Shown: in pieces, positions 55,682-64,000 of the stretch
Layout of the letters: every line of letters starts with the position of its first letter
How positions within the stretch are numbered: the stretch's first letter is position 1
Assembly (NCBI RefSeq): GCF_000421565.1
Contig: NZ_ATXG01000020.1
Coordinates: 1 to 64,000, forward strand
Direction of reading: 5' to 3'
Source: Agromyces subbeticus DSM 16689
Lineage (GTDB): Bacteria; Actinomycetota; Actinomycetes; Actinomycetales; Microbacteriaceae
DNA: 64,000 bases
Notes under the pieces: model-generated
The model's input: the letters and a program-made list of their open reading frames with translations, nothing else
Told to the model about the DNA's origin: nothing
Database searches by the model: none
Program-made: the position numbers and the translations under genes

Positions 55682-57054
55682 CCGAGTACCGCGTCACAGA
55701 TCCGACGACGAACGACGTGCTGCGCAGAGTCGCCATCGCGAGTGACGATCAGGTCGACGCTGCCGTCGCGCGAGCCGATTCCGCCTACCGCGACTGGCGT
55801 CGTCGGCCGATCGGCGAGCGCGCCGAGTACCTTTCGGCAGTGGCCGCCGAATATCGCGCCGACCGCGTCCGTCTCGCGGCGATCATCACTCGCGAGATGG
55901 GCAAGACGACGGCCGAGGCGCTCGGCGAGGTCGACCTGGTCGCCGACATCTTCGACTACTACGCGCAGAACGGACCCTCCTTCGTCGCCGAACGGCGGTT
56001 GGAGACCCCAACCGGCGAGGCCGTCGTGCGTTCGTCGCCGATCGGTGTGCTGCTGGGCATTATGCCGTGGAACTACCCCTACTACCAGGTCGCTCGATTC
56101 GCAGCGCCGAACCTCGTGCTGGGCAACACGGTCGTGCTGAAGCACGCCCCGAATTGCCCGGAATCGGCGGCGGCGATCTCCGAGCTCTTCGATCGGATCG
56201 GACTCCCGATCGGCGTCTACGAGAACGTCTACGCCTCCGAAGCCCAGGTTGCGCGAATGATCGAGGCGCCGGCGGTGCAGGGCATCTCGCTCACCGGATC
56301 GGAACGCGCGGGGCGCGCGGTCGGCGAACTCGCCGGGCGCGCCATGAAGAAGGTCGTGCTCGAGCTCGGCGGATCCGATCCGTTCATCGTGCTGCCCGAT
56401 GCCGATCTCGACGCCGCCGCGGATGCCGCGGTCGCGGGCCGCATGGGGAACGCGGGTCAGGCGTGCACCGCTTCGAAACGGTTCATCGTGCTCGACGAGG
56501 TGCATGACGAGTTCGTCGATCGCTTCGTACGCCGAGTGCAGGCACTGCGCGTGGGGAGTCCGACGGATCCGAACGTGGCATTCGGTCCGCTCTCCTCCGA
56601 GACGGCCGCGGCGACCGTGATCGAGCAGGTGAACGATGCTCTCGCACACGGAGCGAGGGCTCTCGCCGGCGGTCGTCGACCGAGCGGCGCCGGTGCGTTC
56701 GTCGAACCGACCGTCCTCACCGACGTTCCGGCGTCTGCACGCGCGTACCACGAGGAGATCTTCGGGCCGGTCGCCGTCGTATACCGGGTGACATCCGTCG
56801 ACGAGGCCGTTCGCCTCGCCAACGACACTCCCTACGGGCTCGGCAGCGTCATCTTCGGAGCCGATGCGGCTCTGATGAACGAGATCGCAGATCGGCTCGA
56901 TGTCGGCATGGTGTCGATCAACGGCCCCTCGCAGACCCAGGCGGATCTGCCGTTCGGCGGGGTCAAGGCGTCAGGCTTCGGTCGAGAGCTCGGCGACTAC
57001 GGCATGGCGGAGTTCGTGAACCGAAAACTGATCCGCACCCACGCGCCACGGTGA
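55678..57054 (+). CDS. NAD(P)-dependent aldehyde dehydrogenase
   Basis: 458 residues, normal for succinate-semialdehyde-type dehydrogenases. Catalytic Cys in [11 protein letters not shown] and general base Glu in [12 protein letters not shown], with nucleotide-binding [10 protein letters not shown] and [10 protein letters not shown]. It should oxidise an aldehyde to an acid, fitting a decarboxylase product from the ThDP enzyme. Start overlaps the hydrolase stop (ATGA). Specificity cannot be read from the sequence. Confidence 0.8.
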   Translation: MTEYRVTDPTTNDVLRRVAIASDDQVDAAVARADSAYRDWRRRPIGERAEYLSAVAAEYRADRVRLAAIITREMGKTTAEALGEVDLVADIFDYYAQNGPSFVAERRLETPTGEAVVRSSPIGVLLGIMPWNYPYYQVARFAAPNLVLGNTVVLKHAPNCPESAAAISELFDRIGLPIGVYENVYASEAQVARMIEAPAVQGISLTGSERAGRAVGELAGRAMKKVVLELGGSDPFIVLPDADLDAAADAAVAGRMGNAGQACTASKRFIVLDEVHDEFVDRFVRRVQALRVGSPTDPNVAFGPLSSETAAATVIEQVNDALAHGARALAGGRRPSGAGAFVEPTVLTDVPASARAYHEEIFGPVAVVYRVTSVDEAVRLANDTPYGLGSVIFGADAALMNEIADRLDVGMVSINGPSQTQADLPFGGVKASGFGRELGDYGMAEFVNRKLIRTHAPR

Positions 57055-57077
57055 CGGTCGAACGCGACCGAGGAGAC

Positions 57078-57368
57078 ATGATGCACGCACAGGCGACGAT
57101 CGCGCTCGACGACTCGCACTCGCGCATCACGCGGTGGGTGTTCACCGAACCTGGTGAGCGCACCGGACCGCACACACATGAGTTCGAGTACGTCGTGGTA
57201 CCGATCACCGGCGGCGCGTTGTCGGTGGTCGATACGCAGGGCACCACGACGGAGCTGGTCCAGACGGCGGGGGTGCCATATCGAGGGCGTGCGGGAACAT
57301 CGCATGACGTGGTGAATGCCAGCGGTGGTCGCCTCGTCTTCATCGAGGTGGAACTGACTTCGATCTGA
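57078..57368 (+). CDS. Small cupin protein
   Basis: 96 residues; single cupin barrel with metal ligands in GPHTHEFEYVVVP and a later His (TSHDV). AGGAG lies 5 nt before a second ATG (57081), so the start is 57078 or 57081. A GTG at 57051 overlapping the upstream stop is a third possibility. Cupins of this size isomerise or bind small metabolites. Last gene of the catabolic operon. Confidence 0.65.
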   Translation: MMHAQATIALDDSHSRITRWVFTEPGERTGPHTHEFEYVVVPITGGALSVVDTQGTTTELVQTAGVPYRGRAGTSHDVVNASGGRLVFIEVELTSI

Positions 57369-57404
57369 GGACGACGCCGTCTGAGGTCGGTTCGGGTCGA
57401 TAGT

Positions 57405-58169
57405 GTGGAAAACGTGAACGAGCGCCCCGAAACCGACGCCCGGCCGCCTGAAGAACATGGTGAGAATTTGGAGGGCGAGCGGTCGGCGGCGATCCGCGAC
57501 AGTCTCGCGGTCGGCCTGGCGACCGCCGCGTACGGCATCTCGTTCGGCGCCCTCGCGGTCGCGGCAGGGCTCGACGTGTGGCAGACCTGCTTCCTCAGCC
57601 TCGTGATGTTCACCGGCGGCTCGCAGTTCGCGCTCGTGGGAGTGCTCGCGAGCGGCGGAGTCGCGGCTGGCGGCTCGGCGATCGCGACCGCGGCGATGCT
57701 CGGCATCCGCAATGTCGTGTACGGCATGCGCATGAAGCCGATCGTCGATGGTGCTGACGAGGCGCACGGCATCTGGCGGCGAGTCGCCGCGGCGTGGGTC
57801 ACGATCGATGAGTCGACGGCGGTCGCGCTCGCGCAATCGACCGACCGCGCTGCACGCATCGGCTTCTGGGCGACCGGCATCACCATCTTCGTGGGCTGGA
57901 ACGTGACGACGCTCGCCGGCGCGCTCATCGGCGATGCCCTCGGCGACACGAAGGCATGGGGGTTGGATGCCGCGGCGGCCGCGGCCTTTCTCGGGTTGCT
58001 GTGGCCACGTCTCAAACGCTTCCAGGCCGGTGCTGTGGCGGTTGCCGCGGCGATCGTCGCCACGCTCGCGACGCCGGTGCTCATGCCCGGGCTGCCGGTG
58101 CTCGTCGCCGCTGTCGTCGCGGTGGTCGTCGGTTGGTTCGATCTGTTCACTCGGAGGCCGGCGGCATGA
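57405..58169 (+). CDS. azlC: AzlC-family branched-chain amino acid exporter
   Basis: 254 residues. After a polar start come five or six hydrophobic helices; ISFGALAVAAGLDVWQTCFLSLVMFTGGSQFALVG is the AzlC signature. GTG 57405 used; GTG 57414 lies 7 nt after TAGTGT and could be a leaderless start instead. The stop overlaps the AzlD start. AzlCD pairs export branched-chain amino acids or analogues. Independent of the catabolic operon by a 36-bp gap. Confidence 0.75.
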   Translation: MENVNERPETDARPPEEHGENLEGERSAAIRDSLAVGLATAAYGISFGALAVAAGLDVWQTCFLSLVMFTGGSQFALVGVLASGGVAAGGSAIATAAMLGIRNVVYGMRMKPIVDGADEAHGIWRRVAAAWVTIDESTAVALAQSTDRAARIGFWATGITIFVGWNVTTLAGALIGDALGDTKAWGLDAAAAAAFLGLLWPRLKRFQAGAVAVAAAIVATLATPVLMPGLPVLVAAVVAVVVGWFDLFTRRPAA

Positions 58170-58471
58170 CCACCTGGCACATCATCCTGATCGCCTCCGC
58201 GGCGACGCTCGCGCTCAAACTCGCCGGTCACCTCGTGCCGGCCGGGTTCCTCGAACGCGAACGCCCCGCGCGCATCGCCGATCTGCTGACCGTCGCGTTG
58301 CTGTCAGCGCTCATCGCAGTGCAGACGCTGGGGGCGGGGCAGCAGGTCGTCGTCGACGCACGTGTTCCCGCCGTGATCGTCGCGGCAGCCCTCTACGCGC
58401 TGAAGGTGCCGTTCATCGTGGTCGTCGCGGTCGCCGCGGCGGTCGCCGCCGGCATCCGCGCCTTCGTGTGA
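58166..58471 (+). CDS. azlD: AzlD-family transport partner
   Basis: 101 residues with three or four short hydrophobic helices, ending VAAGIRAFV. ALKLAGHLVPAGFLERERPARIADLLTVALLSALIAVQ matches the small AzlD subunit. ATG overlaps the AzlC stop, as is usual for this pair. No soluble domain is present. Confidence 0.75.
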   Translation: MTTWHIILIASAATLALKLAGHLVPAGFLERERPARIADLLTVALLSALIAVQTLGAGQQVVVDARVPAVIVAAALYALKVPFIVVVAVAAAVAAGIRAFV

Positions 58472-58510
58472 GCGGCGCCGCCACGCGGCATCCGTCTCGC
58501 TCGATCGGGC

Positions 58511-59077
58511 TCAGGCCTCGAGGTCGTCGACCCCGGGCATCCACTGCGCGCCGGGCTTTCCCCACCCCAGCTTCTTCGTGATCTTCGCCACGATGCGCTG
58601 GTCGCGTTCGCCGAGCCGATCGGTGTAGAGCGTGCCGTCGAGATGGTCGTACTCGTGCTGGAAGATGCGGGCGAGCCATCCTTCGGCCTCGATCTCGAAG
58701 CGCTGCCCCTCGAGGTCGGTCGCGCGCAGGATGGCGCGATCGGCTCGACGCAGCCCGAACCGCTCGCCGGGGAACGAGAGGCAGCCTTCGGATTCTTCGT
58801 CGAGGTCGGGTTCACCGGCGGGGGGCGGAGAGATCCAGAGTTCGGGGTTGATCGCGACGCCGCGCCACCGGGTCTCGGCCTCATCGACCCAGCCGTAGGT
58901 GAAGAGCCGCAGCCCCACACCGACCTGCGGGCCGGCGAGGCCGACTCCCGGCGCGGCATCCATCGTCTCGAACATGTCGTGCACGAGCGTGCGCAGGTCG
59001 TCGTCGAACGACTCGACGGGCAACGCGGGGGAGTGGAGTACCGGGTCGCCGGTGATTCGTATGGGGAGGACGGCCAT
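58511..59077 (-). CDS. def: Peptide deformylase
   Basis: 188 residues. All three motifs are present: GVGLAGPQVG, EGCLSFPG with the metal-binding Cys, and QHEYDHLDG with two His and catalytic Glu. It removes the formyl group from new proteins. Start at MAVLPIR: GATATCCT stands 6 nt upstream, so this is a leaderless housekeeping transcript. Divergent from the DMT transporter gene. The frame extends further upstream but over that gene. Confidence 0.9.
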   Translation of the reverse strand: MAVLPIRITGDPVLHSPALPVESFDDDLRTLVHDMFETMDAAPGVGLAGPQVGVGLRLFTYGWVDEAETRWRGVAINPELWISPPPAGEPDLDEESEGCLSFPGERFGLRRADRAILRATDLEGQRFEIEAEGWLARIFQHEYDHLDGTLYTDRLGERDQRIVAKITKKLGWGKPGAQWMPGVDDLEA

Positions 59078-59117
59078 TCGCCAAGGATATCGGGCAGCGA
59101 ACGGGTAGGGTCGATGC

Positions 59118-60035
59118 GTGGAACCGGACCTGAGCGAGCTCTCTGAACAGATCGCCCTCGACCCCACCCAGTTCATCGGAATCCCGCTCGCCCTGATCGG
59201 CGCGGTGTTCCTGTCCCTCGGCGCGCAGTTCCAGCACCGGGGTGTGGTCAAGGTCGAGTCGCATACCGTCGACAGCCTCGGCAAGGGGCTGAACGGCAAG
59301 CAACTGGCGCTGCTGCTGGCGCGACCGTCGTGGGTCATCGGCACGGTCATGCTCGGCCTGGCGATCATGTTCCAGCTCGGGAGCCTCTACTTCGCTCCCA
59401 TCATCGTGGTGCAGCCGCTCGGCGCGATCGCGCTCGTCATCACGTCGATCCTGAACTCGCGCATCAACCACGTGCAGCTCAATCGCAAGTCGATCACGGC
59501 CATCGTCATGTGCGTCGGAGGCGTGTTCCTCTTCGTCGGTGTTGCGGCGTTCACGGCCGTCGACAAGCCGGTCACCGATCGTCAGCTCGTGACGATCCTC
59601 ATCATCCTCGCCGTCGTGCTCGTGCTCGCGGCCGTCGCGTTCGGCATGTTCCGTCACCGCATCCGGGCCATCTTCTACGTGATCCTGGCCGGCGTGCTCT
59701 ACGGCTTCGTCGCCACGCTCGCCAAAGTCGTGCTCGGGCGCCTGCAACAGGGAGAGTTCGACTGGCTCACGTGGCTCTGCGTGATCGGCCTGCTCGGTGC
59801 GACCGCGCTCGGGGCGTACTTCGTGCAGAACGCCTATGCGTCGGGGCCGCCCGATCTCGTGATCGCCGGTCTGACGGTCGTCGATCCGATGGTCGCCGTC
59901 GCGATCGGCATCCTGGTGCTGGGCGAGGCCTCGCAGGCGCCGCTCTGGGCGATCGGCGTCTTCATCCTCGCCGGGGTGATCGCCGTCTGGGGTGTGTTCC
60001 AGCTGGCACGAAACCACCCGCAGACGCGCCTGTGA
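59118..60035 (+). CDS. DMT-superfamily (NIPA-like) transporter
   Basis: 305 residues with nine or ten hydrophobic helices. An alternating pattern with GAVFLSLGAQFQHRG, GSLYFAPIIVVQPLGAIALVIT and LVIAGLTVVDPMVAVAIGILVLGE matches the EamA-like/NIPA group of drug/metabolite transporters. GTG start 6 nt after TAGGGT, so a leaderless transcript. Substrate unknown; magnesium transport is only suggested by the NIPA-like look. Confidence 0.75.
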   Translation: MEPDLSELSEQIALDPTQFIGIPLALIGAVFLSLGAQFQHRGVVKVESHTVDSLGKGLNGKQLALLLARPSWVIGTVMLGLAIMFQLGSLYFAPIIVVQPLGAIALVITSILNSRINHVQLNRKSITAIVMCVGGVFLFVGVAAFTAVDKPVTDRQLVTILIILAVVLVLAAVAFGMFRHRIRAIFYVILAGVLYGFVATLAKVVLGRLQQGEFDWLTWLCVIGLLGATALGAYFVQNAYASGPPDLVIAGLTVVDPMVAVAIGILVLGEASQAPLWAIGVFILAGVIAVWGVFQLARNHPQTRL

Positions 60036-60195
60036 GCTGAGCAGGCACGGCTCGGCGACATGCCAACGCGAGGAGCCCGCCGGCGCAGTGCGTAGACTAT
60101 CGTCGGATTCAGTCCGCGCGCCGATCCGCCTGTCGCGGCGCCCCGACGAGGGCCGATCGCCCTCGATCCGATGAAATGGTGAGGAACAACCCCAC

Positions 60196-61452
60196 GTGTC
60201 TGACACCCCCGGTGCGAGTACCCACGCCGGCACTCCCGGCGCGGAGCCCGAACGGCCGCTCACGGTTCTGATCGGCGCCGATACCTTCGCTCCCGACGTC
60301 AACGGCGCCGCCCGTTTCGCGGAGCGCCTTGCGGCCGGCCTCGCGGAACGCGGTCACGACGTGCACGTCATGGCTCCGGCCGCGAACCGCAAGCACGGCA
60401 CCTGGAAAGAGGTCCACGAGGGTCAGGAGATCACCGCGCACCGCCTGCGCAGCTGGCGCTGGTACCCGCACGACTGGCTTCGGTTCGCGCTGCCCTGGCG
60501 CATCAAGCAGAACAGCTCGCGCATCATCGATCAGGTGCAGCCCGATGTCGTGCACTTCCAGTCGCACATCATCACGGGCCGCGGCCTCTCGCTCGAGGCG
60601 CAGAAGCGCGGCATCCGCATCGTCGGCACCAACCACTTCATGCCCGAGAACATGCTCGAGTTCACGCTGTTGCCGCATGCCTGGCAGGAATGGGCCGTCG
60701 GCCTCGCCTGGAAGGCGGCCGGCCGAACCTTCGGACGCGCGGAGTCGGTGACCACGCCGACCCGCAAGGCGGCTCAGTTCCTCGAGAAGCACACCGGCCT
60801 CTCGGGCGTGCACGCGATCTCCTGCGGAATCGACGCACACAAGTACTCACCGAACTGGGAGCAGCGAACCGAGAACCGCATCCTCTTCGTCGGTCGGGTC
60901 ACGGGCGAGAAGCAGATCGACGTGCTGCTGCGCGCACTCACCCTGCTGCCGAAAGAGCTCGATGCCATCGTCGAGATCGTCGGCGGCGGAGACCAGAAGA
61001 GGAACCTCGAGCACCTGGCGGTCGAGCTCGGCATCGCCGATCGCGTCACGTTCACCGGCTACGTCACCGACGACGAGCTGCGCGAGGCGTATCACCGGGC
61101 CTCCGTGCTCGCCATGCCGTCGATCGCCGAGCTGCAGAGCATCGTGACGATGGAGGCCATGGCGTCGGCGCTGCCGGTCGTCGCCGCCAACGCGATGGCA
61201 CTGCCGCACCTCGTGCACGACGGCGAGAACGGCTACCTCTTCGAGCCGGGCAGTGCCGAAGACCTCGCGGCCAAGCTCCGCATCGTGCTCGAGGCCTCGC
61301 CCGACGACTACCGGGCGCTCAAGAACGAGTCGATCCGGCTCATCGCCGCACACGACATCCAACGCACGATCTCGACGTTCGAGAGCCTGTATCGTGGGAA
61401 GCCGGTGACCGATCCGGTCACCGATACCGCGCCGGCCGCGACGCCTGAATGA
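60196..61452 (+). CDS. GT4-family glycosyltransferase
   Basis: 418 residues from GTG. N-terminal Rossmann half begins TVLIGADTFAPDVNGAARF; C-terminal half has ILFVGRVTGEKQIDVLL, the donor-site motif ELQSIVTMEAMASALPVVA (E-x7-E) and a tail ending TDTAPAATPE. This is a GT-B retaining enzyme of family GT4, likely adding a sugar to a cell-wall lipid or glycolipid. Followed after 10 nt by a tRNA gene. Acceptor unknown. Confidence 0.8.
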   Translation: MSDTPGASTHAGTPGAEPERPLTVLIGADTFAPDVNGAARFAERLAAGLAERGHDVHVMAPAANRKHGTWKEVHEGQEITAHRLRSWRWYPHDWLRFALPWRIKQNSSRIIDQVQPDVVHFQSHIITGRGLSLEAQKRGIRIVGTNHFMPENMLEFTLLPHAWQEWAVGLAWKAAGRTFGRAESVTTPTRKAAQFLEKHTGLSGVHAISCGIDAHKYSPNWEQRTENRILFVGRVTGEKQIDVLLRALTLLPKELDAIVEIVGGGDQKRNLEHLAVELGIADRVTFTGYVTDDELREAYHRASVLAMPSIAELQSIVTMEAMASALPVVAANAMALPHLVHDGENGYLFEPGSAEDLAAKLRIVLEASPDDYRALKNESIRLIAAHDIQRTISTFESLYRGKPVTDPVTDTAPAATPE

Positions 61453-61462
61453 GCCGGTGCGC

Positions 61463-61536
61463 GGGGCGGTAGCTCAGCTGGTCAGAGCAGTGGACTCATA
61501 ATCCATCGGTCACGGGTTCAAGTCCCGTCCGCCCTA
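61463..61536 (+). tRNA. tRNA with anticodon CAT (elongator Met, or Ile2)
   Basis: Acceptor GGGGCGG/CCGCCCT (one G-T), D-arm GCTC..GAGC, anticodon stem TGGAC... with loop CTCATAA, T-arm ACGGG-TTCAAGT-CCCGT, discriminator A, CCA not encoded. CAT means elongator methionine or lysidine-modified Ile2; the sequence does not settle which. Decayed and foreign-looking sequence starts right after it. Confidence 0.9.
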
Positions 61537-62145
61537 CTCATTAGATTTGGCATCTGATCAGGGATTTCTCCTTCGTTTCCGAGGTGCGCATATGCGCGGA
61601 GAATGAATCCTGGCTGCCGCATATCGCTCTGATGGAGTTTCGCTTCGGACTTGAACCCGAGTCCAGAAGATTCACGCATCAAGTCCCTGCGCGGCAACTA
61701 TCCCGTTGATCTGGGGTTCTCAGCATCGTTCGCTCCGCGTCGGGCGCGTTCACGTTTATCCAACGTTGACTCAAAAGGCGACACCAGTGCTGAGGCGCTC
61801 GACTGCTGATCGAGTTCCTGCGCGGACAAAGGCGGGGCTGCCCGCTCGGTCAGCCGACGAAGGCCAGCTCGCAGCGCGCTTCCGCGATGGGGCCCGTTCC
61901 TGTTCGATTGGGCGGAAGGCTGAGTTGCCAGTCGTCGCGATGGCTGCGTAGGCGTCGTTCTCTGCGGTGGTGAGGCATCGTAGGGACGTGACGCGGGGCA
62001 TGGTCGAAGCCACGAGCGAAGGAGGAGCATCCCCACATCTCGACAGCCAAGGCTTACCAGGCGCGCTGGCAGAACTGTTTGCCAAGCACGGGGGGCGAAG
62101 GACCGAGGCCTACTTGTCACGATCGAGTTGGAGACCCGGCAGGAC
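61537..62145. other. Decayed stretch without a supported gene
   Basis: All frames are short, lack ribosome sites and show no family resemblance. A GCCGCATAT word 7 nt before an ATG (near 61615-61632) leads into a 26-codon frame only, so a gene remnant is likely. Confidence 0.5.
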
Positions 62146-62352
62146 ATGAACGTCATCGACTACACGCTCGGAATTGTCAAACGTGACGGGCTCGTGATGA
62201 CTGAGTTCAGCATCGACCAACGTCGCTGGGAGCCGATCTACAACGACCTCCAGGCCGGCACGTCCGGACAGATGCTCGTGCGCTTCTCTGGTTCCGGCGA
62301 CAAGTACCGCGCTCGGTGTCTACAAGACCGCCCCGCGACCGCAACAGAATGA
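62146..62352 (+). CDS. Small hypothetical protein, possible remnant
   Basis: 68 residues: MNVIDYTLGIVKRDGLVMTEFSIDQRRWEPIYNDL, then a basic end. No family recognised. An AGGA site lies close to the ATG. The strand pattern of the first half looks like a genuine protein, but the flanks are decayed, so it may be the end of a truncated gene. Confidence 0.3.
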   Translation: MNVIDYTLGIVKRDGLVMTEFSIDQRRWEPIYNDLQAGTSGQMLVRFSGSGDKYRARCLQDRPATATE

Positions 62353-62545
62353 AAATGGTGAGATACGTGGTTGCGGTGTGTCCCGAACTCGTCGGCGGTT
62401 TTCAGCGGCACAGCGAACTCCGCCTTGCCGACGTTTCAGAGTTTCGCTAACTCCTGGACCGTCTGGCTCGACTACCTTTTGAAGCGACGATCATCGGCGC
62501 TGATGGAAAGTGATGAGATGGGTGCACACGGCGAGGAGCCTGCGC

Positions 62546-63058
62546 ATGGCTGATCCCTCCTACGACTGGGCGGCCCTGTACCAAAAGCATCGCGACGCGA
62601 TGTACGGGGTCGCCTACGAAGTGCTGCGCGGGCGAGGAAGGACGGATCTGGCCGCAGACGCGGTCCAGGAAGCCATGCTGTCGCTCATGAAGGCGCCTCC
62701 AGCAGAACCGCCCCGCAGCTGGGAGGCGCTGCTGGTTGCAACGTCGAAACGGAGGGCCCTCGACATCGTGCGATCCGCCGCTGTCGTGCGGGGCGTGGAG
62801 TACTCGGAGGAGTACGTGCGTGGAGGCGCGGCGCCAGACGAGGACGAGGCAATGGAATGGCTCGAGAAGATGGCACAGGCGCGGCCCGCGATCGCGCGCC
62901 TTGACGCTCAGGAGCACTACGTCCTTGCGCAGTACATCGTGCTGGACCGCCCGCGTGGCGATATCGCAGCAGAGGTTGGCGTTACGCCGGCTCGAATCAG
63001 CCAGATTAGTACCAGAGTCTTGTCAAAGATCAACGCCGCAGTGAAGGGAGGAGGATGA
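62546..63058 (+). CDS. Sigma-70-like factor
   Basis: 170 residues from ATG 62546, chosen for GAGGAG 7 nt upstream. Region 2 is seen in DWAALYQKHRDAMYGVAYEVL...AADAVQEAMLSLM (about residues 7-55), region 4 in LDAQEHYVLAQYIVLDRPRGDIAAEVGVTPARISQISTRVLSKI (about 115-160). Length fits ECF sigma factors. Its stop overlaps the start of an HTH gene, so it is produced together with a repressor-like partner. May direct expression of the same module. Confidence 0.65.
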   Translation: MADPSYDWAALYQKHRDAMYGVAYEVLRGRGRTDLAADAVQEAMLSLMKAPPAEPPRSWEALLVATSKRRALDIVRSAAVVRGVEYSEEYVRGGAAPDEDEAMEWLEKMAQARPAIARLDAQEHYVLAQYIVLDRPRGDIAAEVGVTPARISQISTRVLSKINAAVKGGG

Positions 63059-63732
63059 CGATGCACCCGGACGGCAAGGACGAAGAAATCGCAGCCATCC
63101 TTGATGCGCGCGCTGGACAGTCGGCGCTTGCCGCAGGAGCGGATCAGTCGTCTGAACGCCCCGAGGTTCGAGACCTGCTCAAGGCCGCCGATTTCGCCTG
63201 GGCCAGCCAGCAGAGCGCTCCACCGCTTGCCGACGATCCAGTCGCGGCGATGCTCGGCCTAGTCCCGGACTCAGAGCTTGAGCTGGACGGCAAGGCGCTG
63301 TCGAGCGCCCGTAAGAACGTGGGTCTGACCGTCAGCGTGCTAGCGCAACGACTCGCCGCGCGTGGCTGGGAGGTAACGAGCAGGGACATCTTTGCTTGGG
63401 AGAGTGGCAAAAACCTGACTCATGTCCCCGCGCTGATCAACGCTCTCGCTGAGGAGACCGCTGTCGATGCCGACCGACTGCGCAGGCAGTCCGGGGGGGA
63501 TCCGGAGCGTGCTCGGCTCGCTGTCATCGTGGGGTCAGAGGCCTTCAAGGGGCTGGCGCAGCGGTGGGCACGTATCCAGGGGACTACTGTCGCGCTGGCG
63601 GCCTCGGCGCTTGAGTCTCGGATGCTCGTGGCTGTGCATCGTGGTGGTGCTCCCGAAGCGGATGTTTTGCTTGAGTCGATTGAAGCGTTGGTTGACTCCG
63701 TCGAAGGCGCCGAAGGCGCCGAGGGCTCATGA
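63055..63732 (+). CDS. XRE-type HTH protein
   Basis: 225 residues. An HTH covers about residues 78-130: ALSSARKNVGLTVSVLAQRLAARGWEVTSRDIFAWESGK, similar to Cro/CI folds. The N-terminal and C-terminal parts are acidic and partly disordered, the end being an EGAEGA repeat. ATG overlaps the sigma-like stop, and its own stop overlaps the metallopeptidase start. In many elements such HTH proteins are cleaved by the ImmA-type peptidase next to them. Confidence 0.65.
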   Translation: MTMHPDGKDEEIAAILDARAGQSALAAGADQSSERPEVRDLLKAADFAWASQQSAPPLADDPVAAMLGLVPDSELELDGKALSSARKNVGLTVSVLAQRLAARGWEVTSRDIFAWESGKNLTHVPALINALAEETAVDADRLRRQSGGDPERARLAVIVGSEAFKGLAQRWARIQGTTVALAASALESRMLVAVHRGGAPEADVLLESIEALVDSVEGAEGAEGS

Positions 63733-64000
63733 GGCTAGGGCCGTGGATCGAGCGGGCCGTGAAGATTCTCGATCCCGCGGTGCAGGAGCAATTTGTTCTC
63801 GACCCGATCGACGCACTGACCACCGGCATGAACTTGACGGTTCGCGCGGTCGACTCACTGTCCAGCAGTCGTGGTGATGGTGGCTTCTGCGACGGGATGT
63901 CGTTCCTCGAGGATGGGGTCATCCTCTATGCGCCGACGTCAAACAGTCGCCGTCAGAACTTCACTCTCGCGCATGAGCTTGGTCACTGGATCGTCGAGCA
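63729..64000 (+). CDS. ImmA/IrrE-family metallopeptidase (cut by window end)
   Basis: The first 90 codons are visible: MRLGPWIERAVKILDPAVQEQF, a beta-rich part, then FTLAHELGHWIVE, the HExxH zinc motif of ImmA/IrrE peptidases near residues 83-87. These enzymes cut partner repressors to switch on mobile elements or stress genes. ATG overlaps the HTH stop (ATGA). The remainder, including the third zinc ligand, lies outside the window. Confidence 0.75.
   Translation, partial: MRLGPWIERAVKILDPAVQEQFVLDPIDALTTGMNLTVRAVDSLSSSRGDGGFCDGMSFLEDGVILYAPTSNSRRQNFTLAHELGHWIVE

Larger units (their letters stand above)
61537..64000. mobile_element. Probable second genomic island (right end outside window)
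   Basis: Begins at the 3' end of a tRNA, opens with about 1 kb of gene remnants and carries a regulator/metallopeptidase operon unlike the neighbouring housekeeping genes. No integrase or att repeat can be shown inside the window. Confidence 0.4.

Noticed and set aside
61706-62156. Frames of 60-152 codons after the tRNA
   Set aside because: Short, overlapping on both strands and without ribosome sites or family resemblance.

Overview
The window looks like the chromosome of a high-GC actinobacterium, most likely a member of the Microbacteriaceae. The reasons are the GC-rich codon use, many leaderless-type starts (a -10-like box 6-8 nt before ATG/GTG) and small actinobacterial families such as DUF7455-like, DUF6993-like and DUF2637-like proteins. 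No species can be named from the sequence alone.

Region 1 (1-45,930) is the right-hand part of an integrative and conjugative element (ICE). Its right end is a 3' fragment of a tRNA-Asn gene followed directly by a chromosomal terminator (attR, 45,894-45,930). The left end lies outside the window, which opens inside the C-terminus of an IS5-type transposase. Transfer functions are spread over the element: a replication-relaxation protein and coupling ATPase (5.1-9.0 kb), a pilin-like, VirB3-like and VirB6/TrbL-like set (20.5-24.7 kb), and a TcpC/VirB8-like protein with a VirB4-like ATPase (32.9-37.3 kb). A 1-kb gene-free, repeat-rich stretch (9.0-10.0 kb) is the best oriT candidate. A 1924-residue methyltransferase-helicase (13.3-19.1 kb) carries a class 3 intein inside its Walker A motif. 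Between the transfer blocks sit cargo or defence genes: an ADP-ribosyltransferase-like protein, a Phd-type toxin-antitoxin pair, a CoiA-like nuclease, a two-gene unknown module, a DinG-like helicase and a helicase-associated-repeat protein.

The most interesting part of the ICE is its gene control. An 11-bp box GCCGCSCWTAT occurs 18 times (one copy slightly degenerate). In 11 cases it is followed, after exactly 7 nt, by the ATG or GTG of an ICE gene, which predicts a large leaderless regulon. A second box, TTCGCCGCATYGG, precedes transfer genes. Two sigma-like proteins are encoded on the ICE. One has two in-frame leaderless starts: one behind an ordinary promoter overlapped by a palindromic operator next to an XRE repressor gene, the other behind the 11-bp box itself. 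Five ICE proteins also share an N-terminal tag (consensus RQPxGQPIGGQFA, then ES) on otherwise unrelated bodies.

Region 2 (45,931-61,536) is chromosomal. A PucR-type regulator is followed by two MHS transporters, two M20 metallohydrolases, RidA, an RraA-like protein, a ThDP-dependent enzyme, an aldehyde dehydrogenase and a cupin. This set suits catabolism of an N-substituted amino acid. Three related inverted repeats (TGTGCA..TGCACA type) lie at the regulator and transporter promoters. AzlCD, peptide deformylase, a DMT transporter, a GT4 glycosyltransferase and a tRNA with anticodon CAT follow.

Region 3 (61,537-64,000) begins right after that tRNA with about 1 kb of decayed sequence. It continues into a translationally coupled operon of a sigma-70-like protein, an XRE-type HTH protein and an ImmA/IrrE-type metallopeptidase (cut by the window end), probably the edge of a second island.
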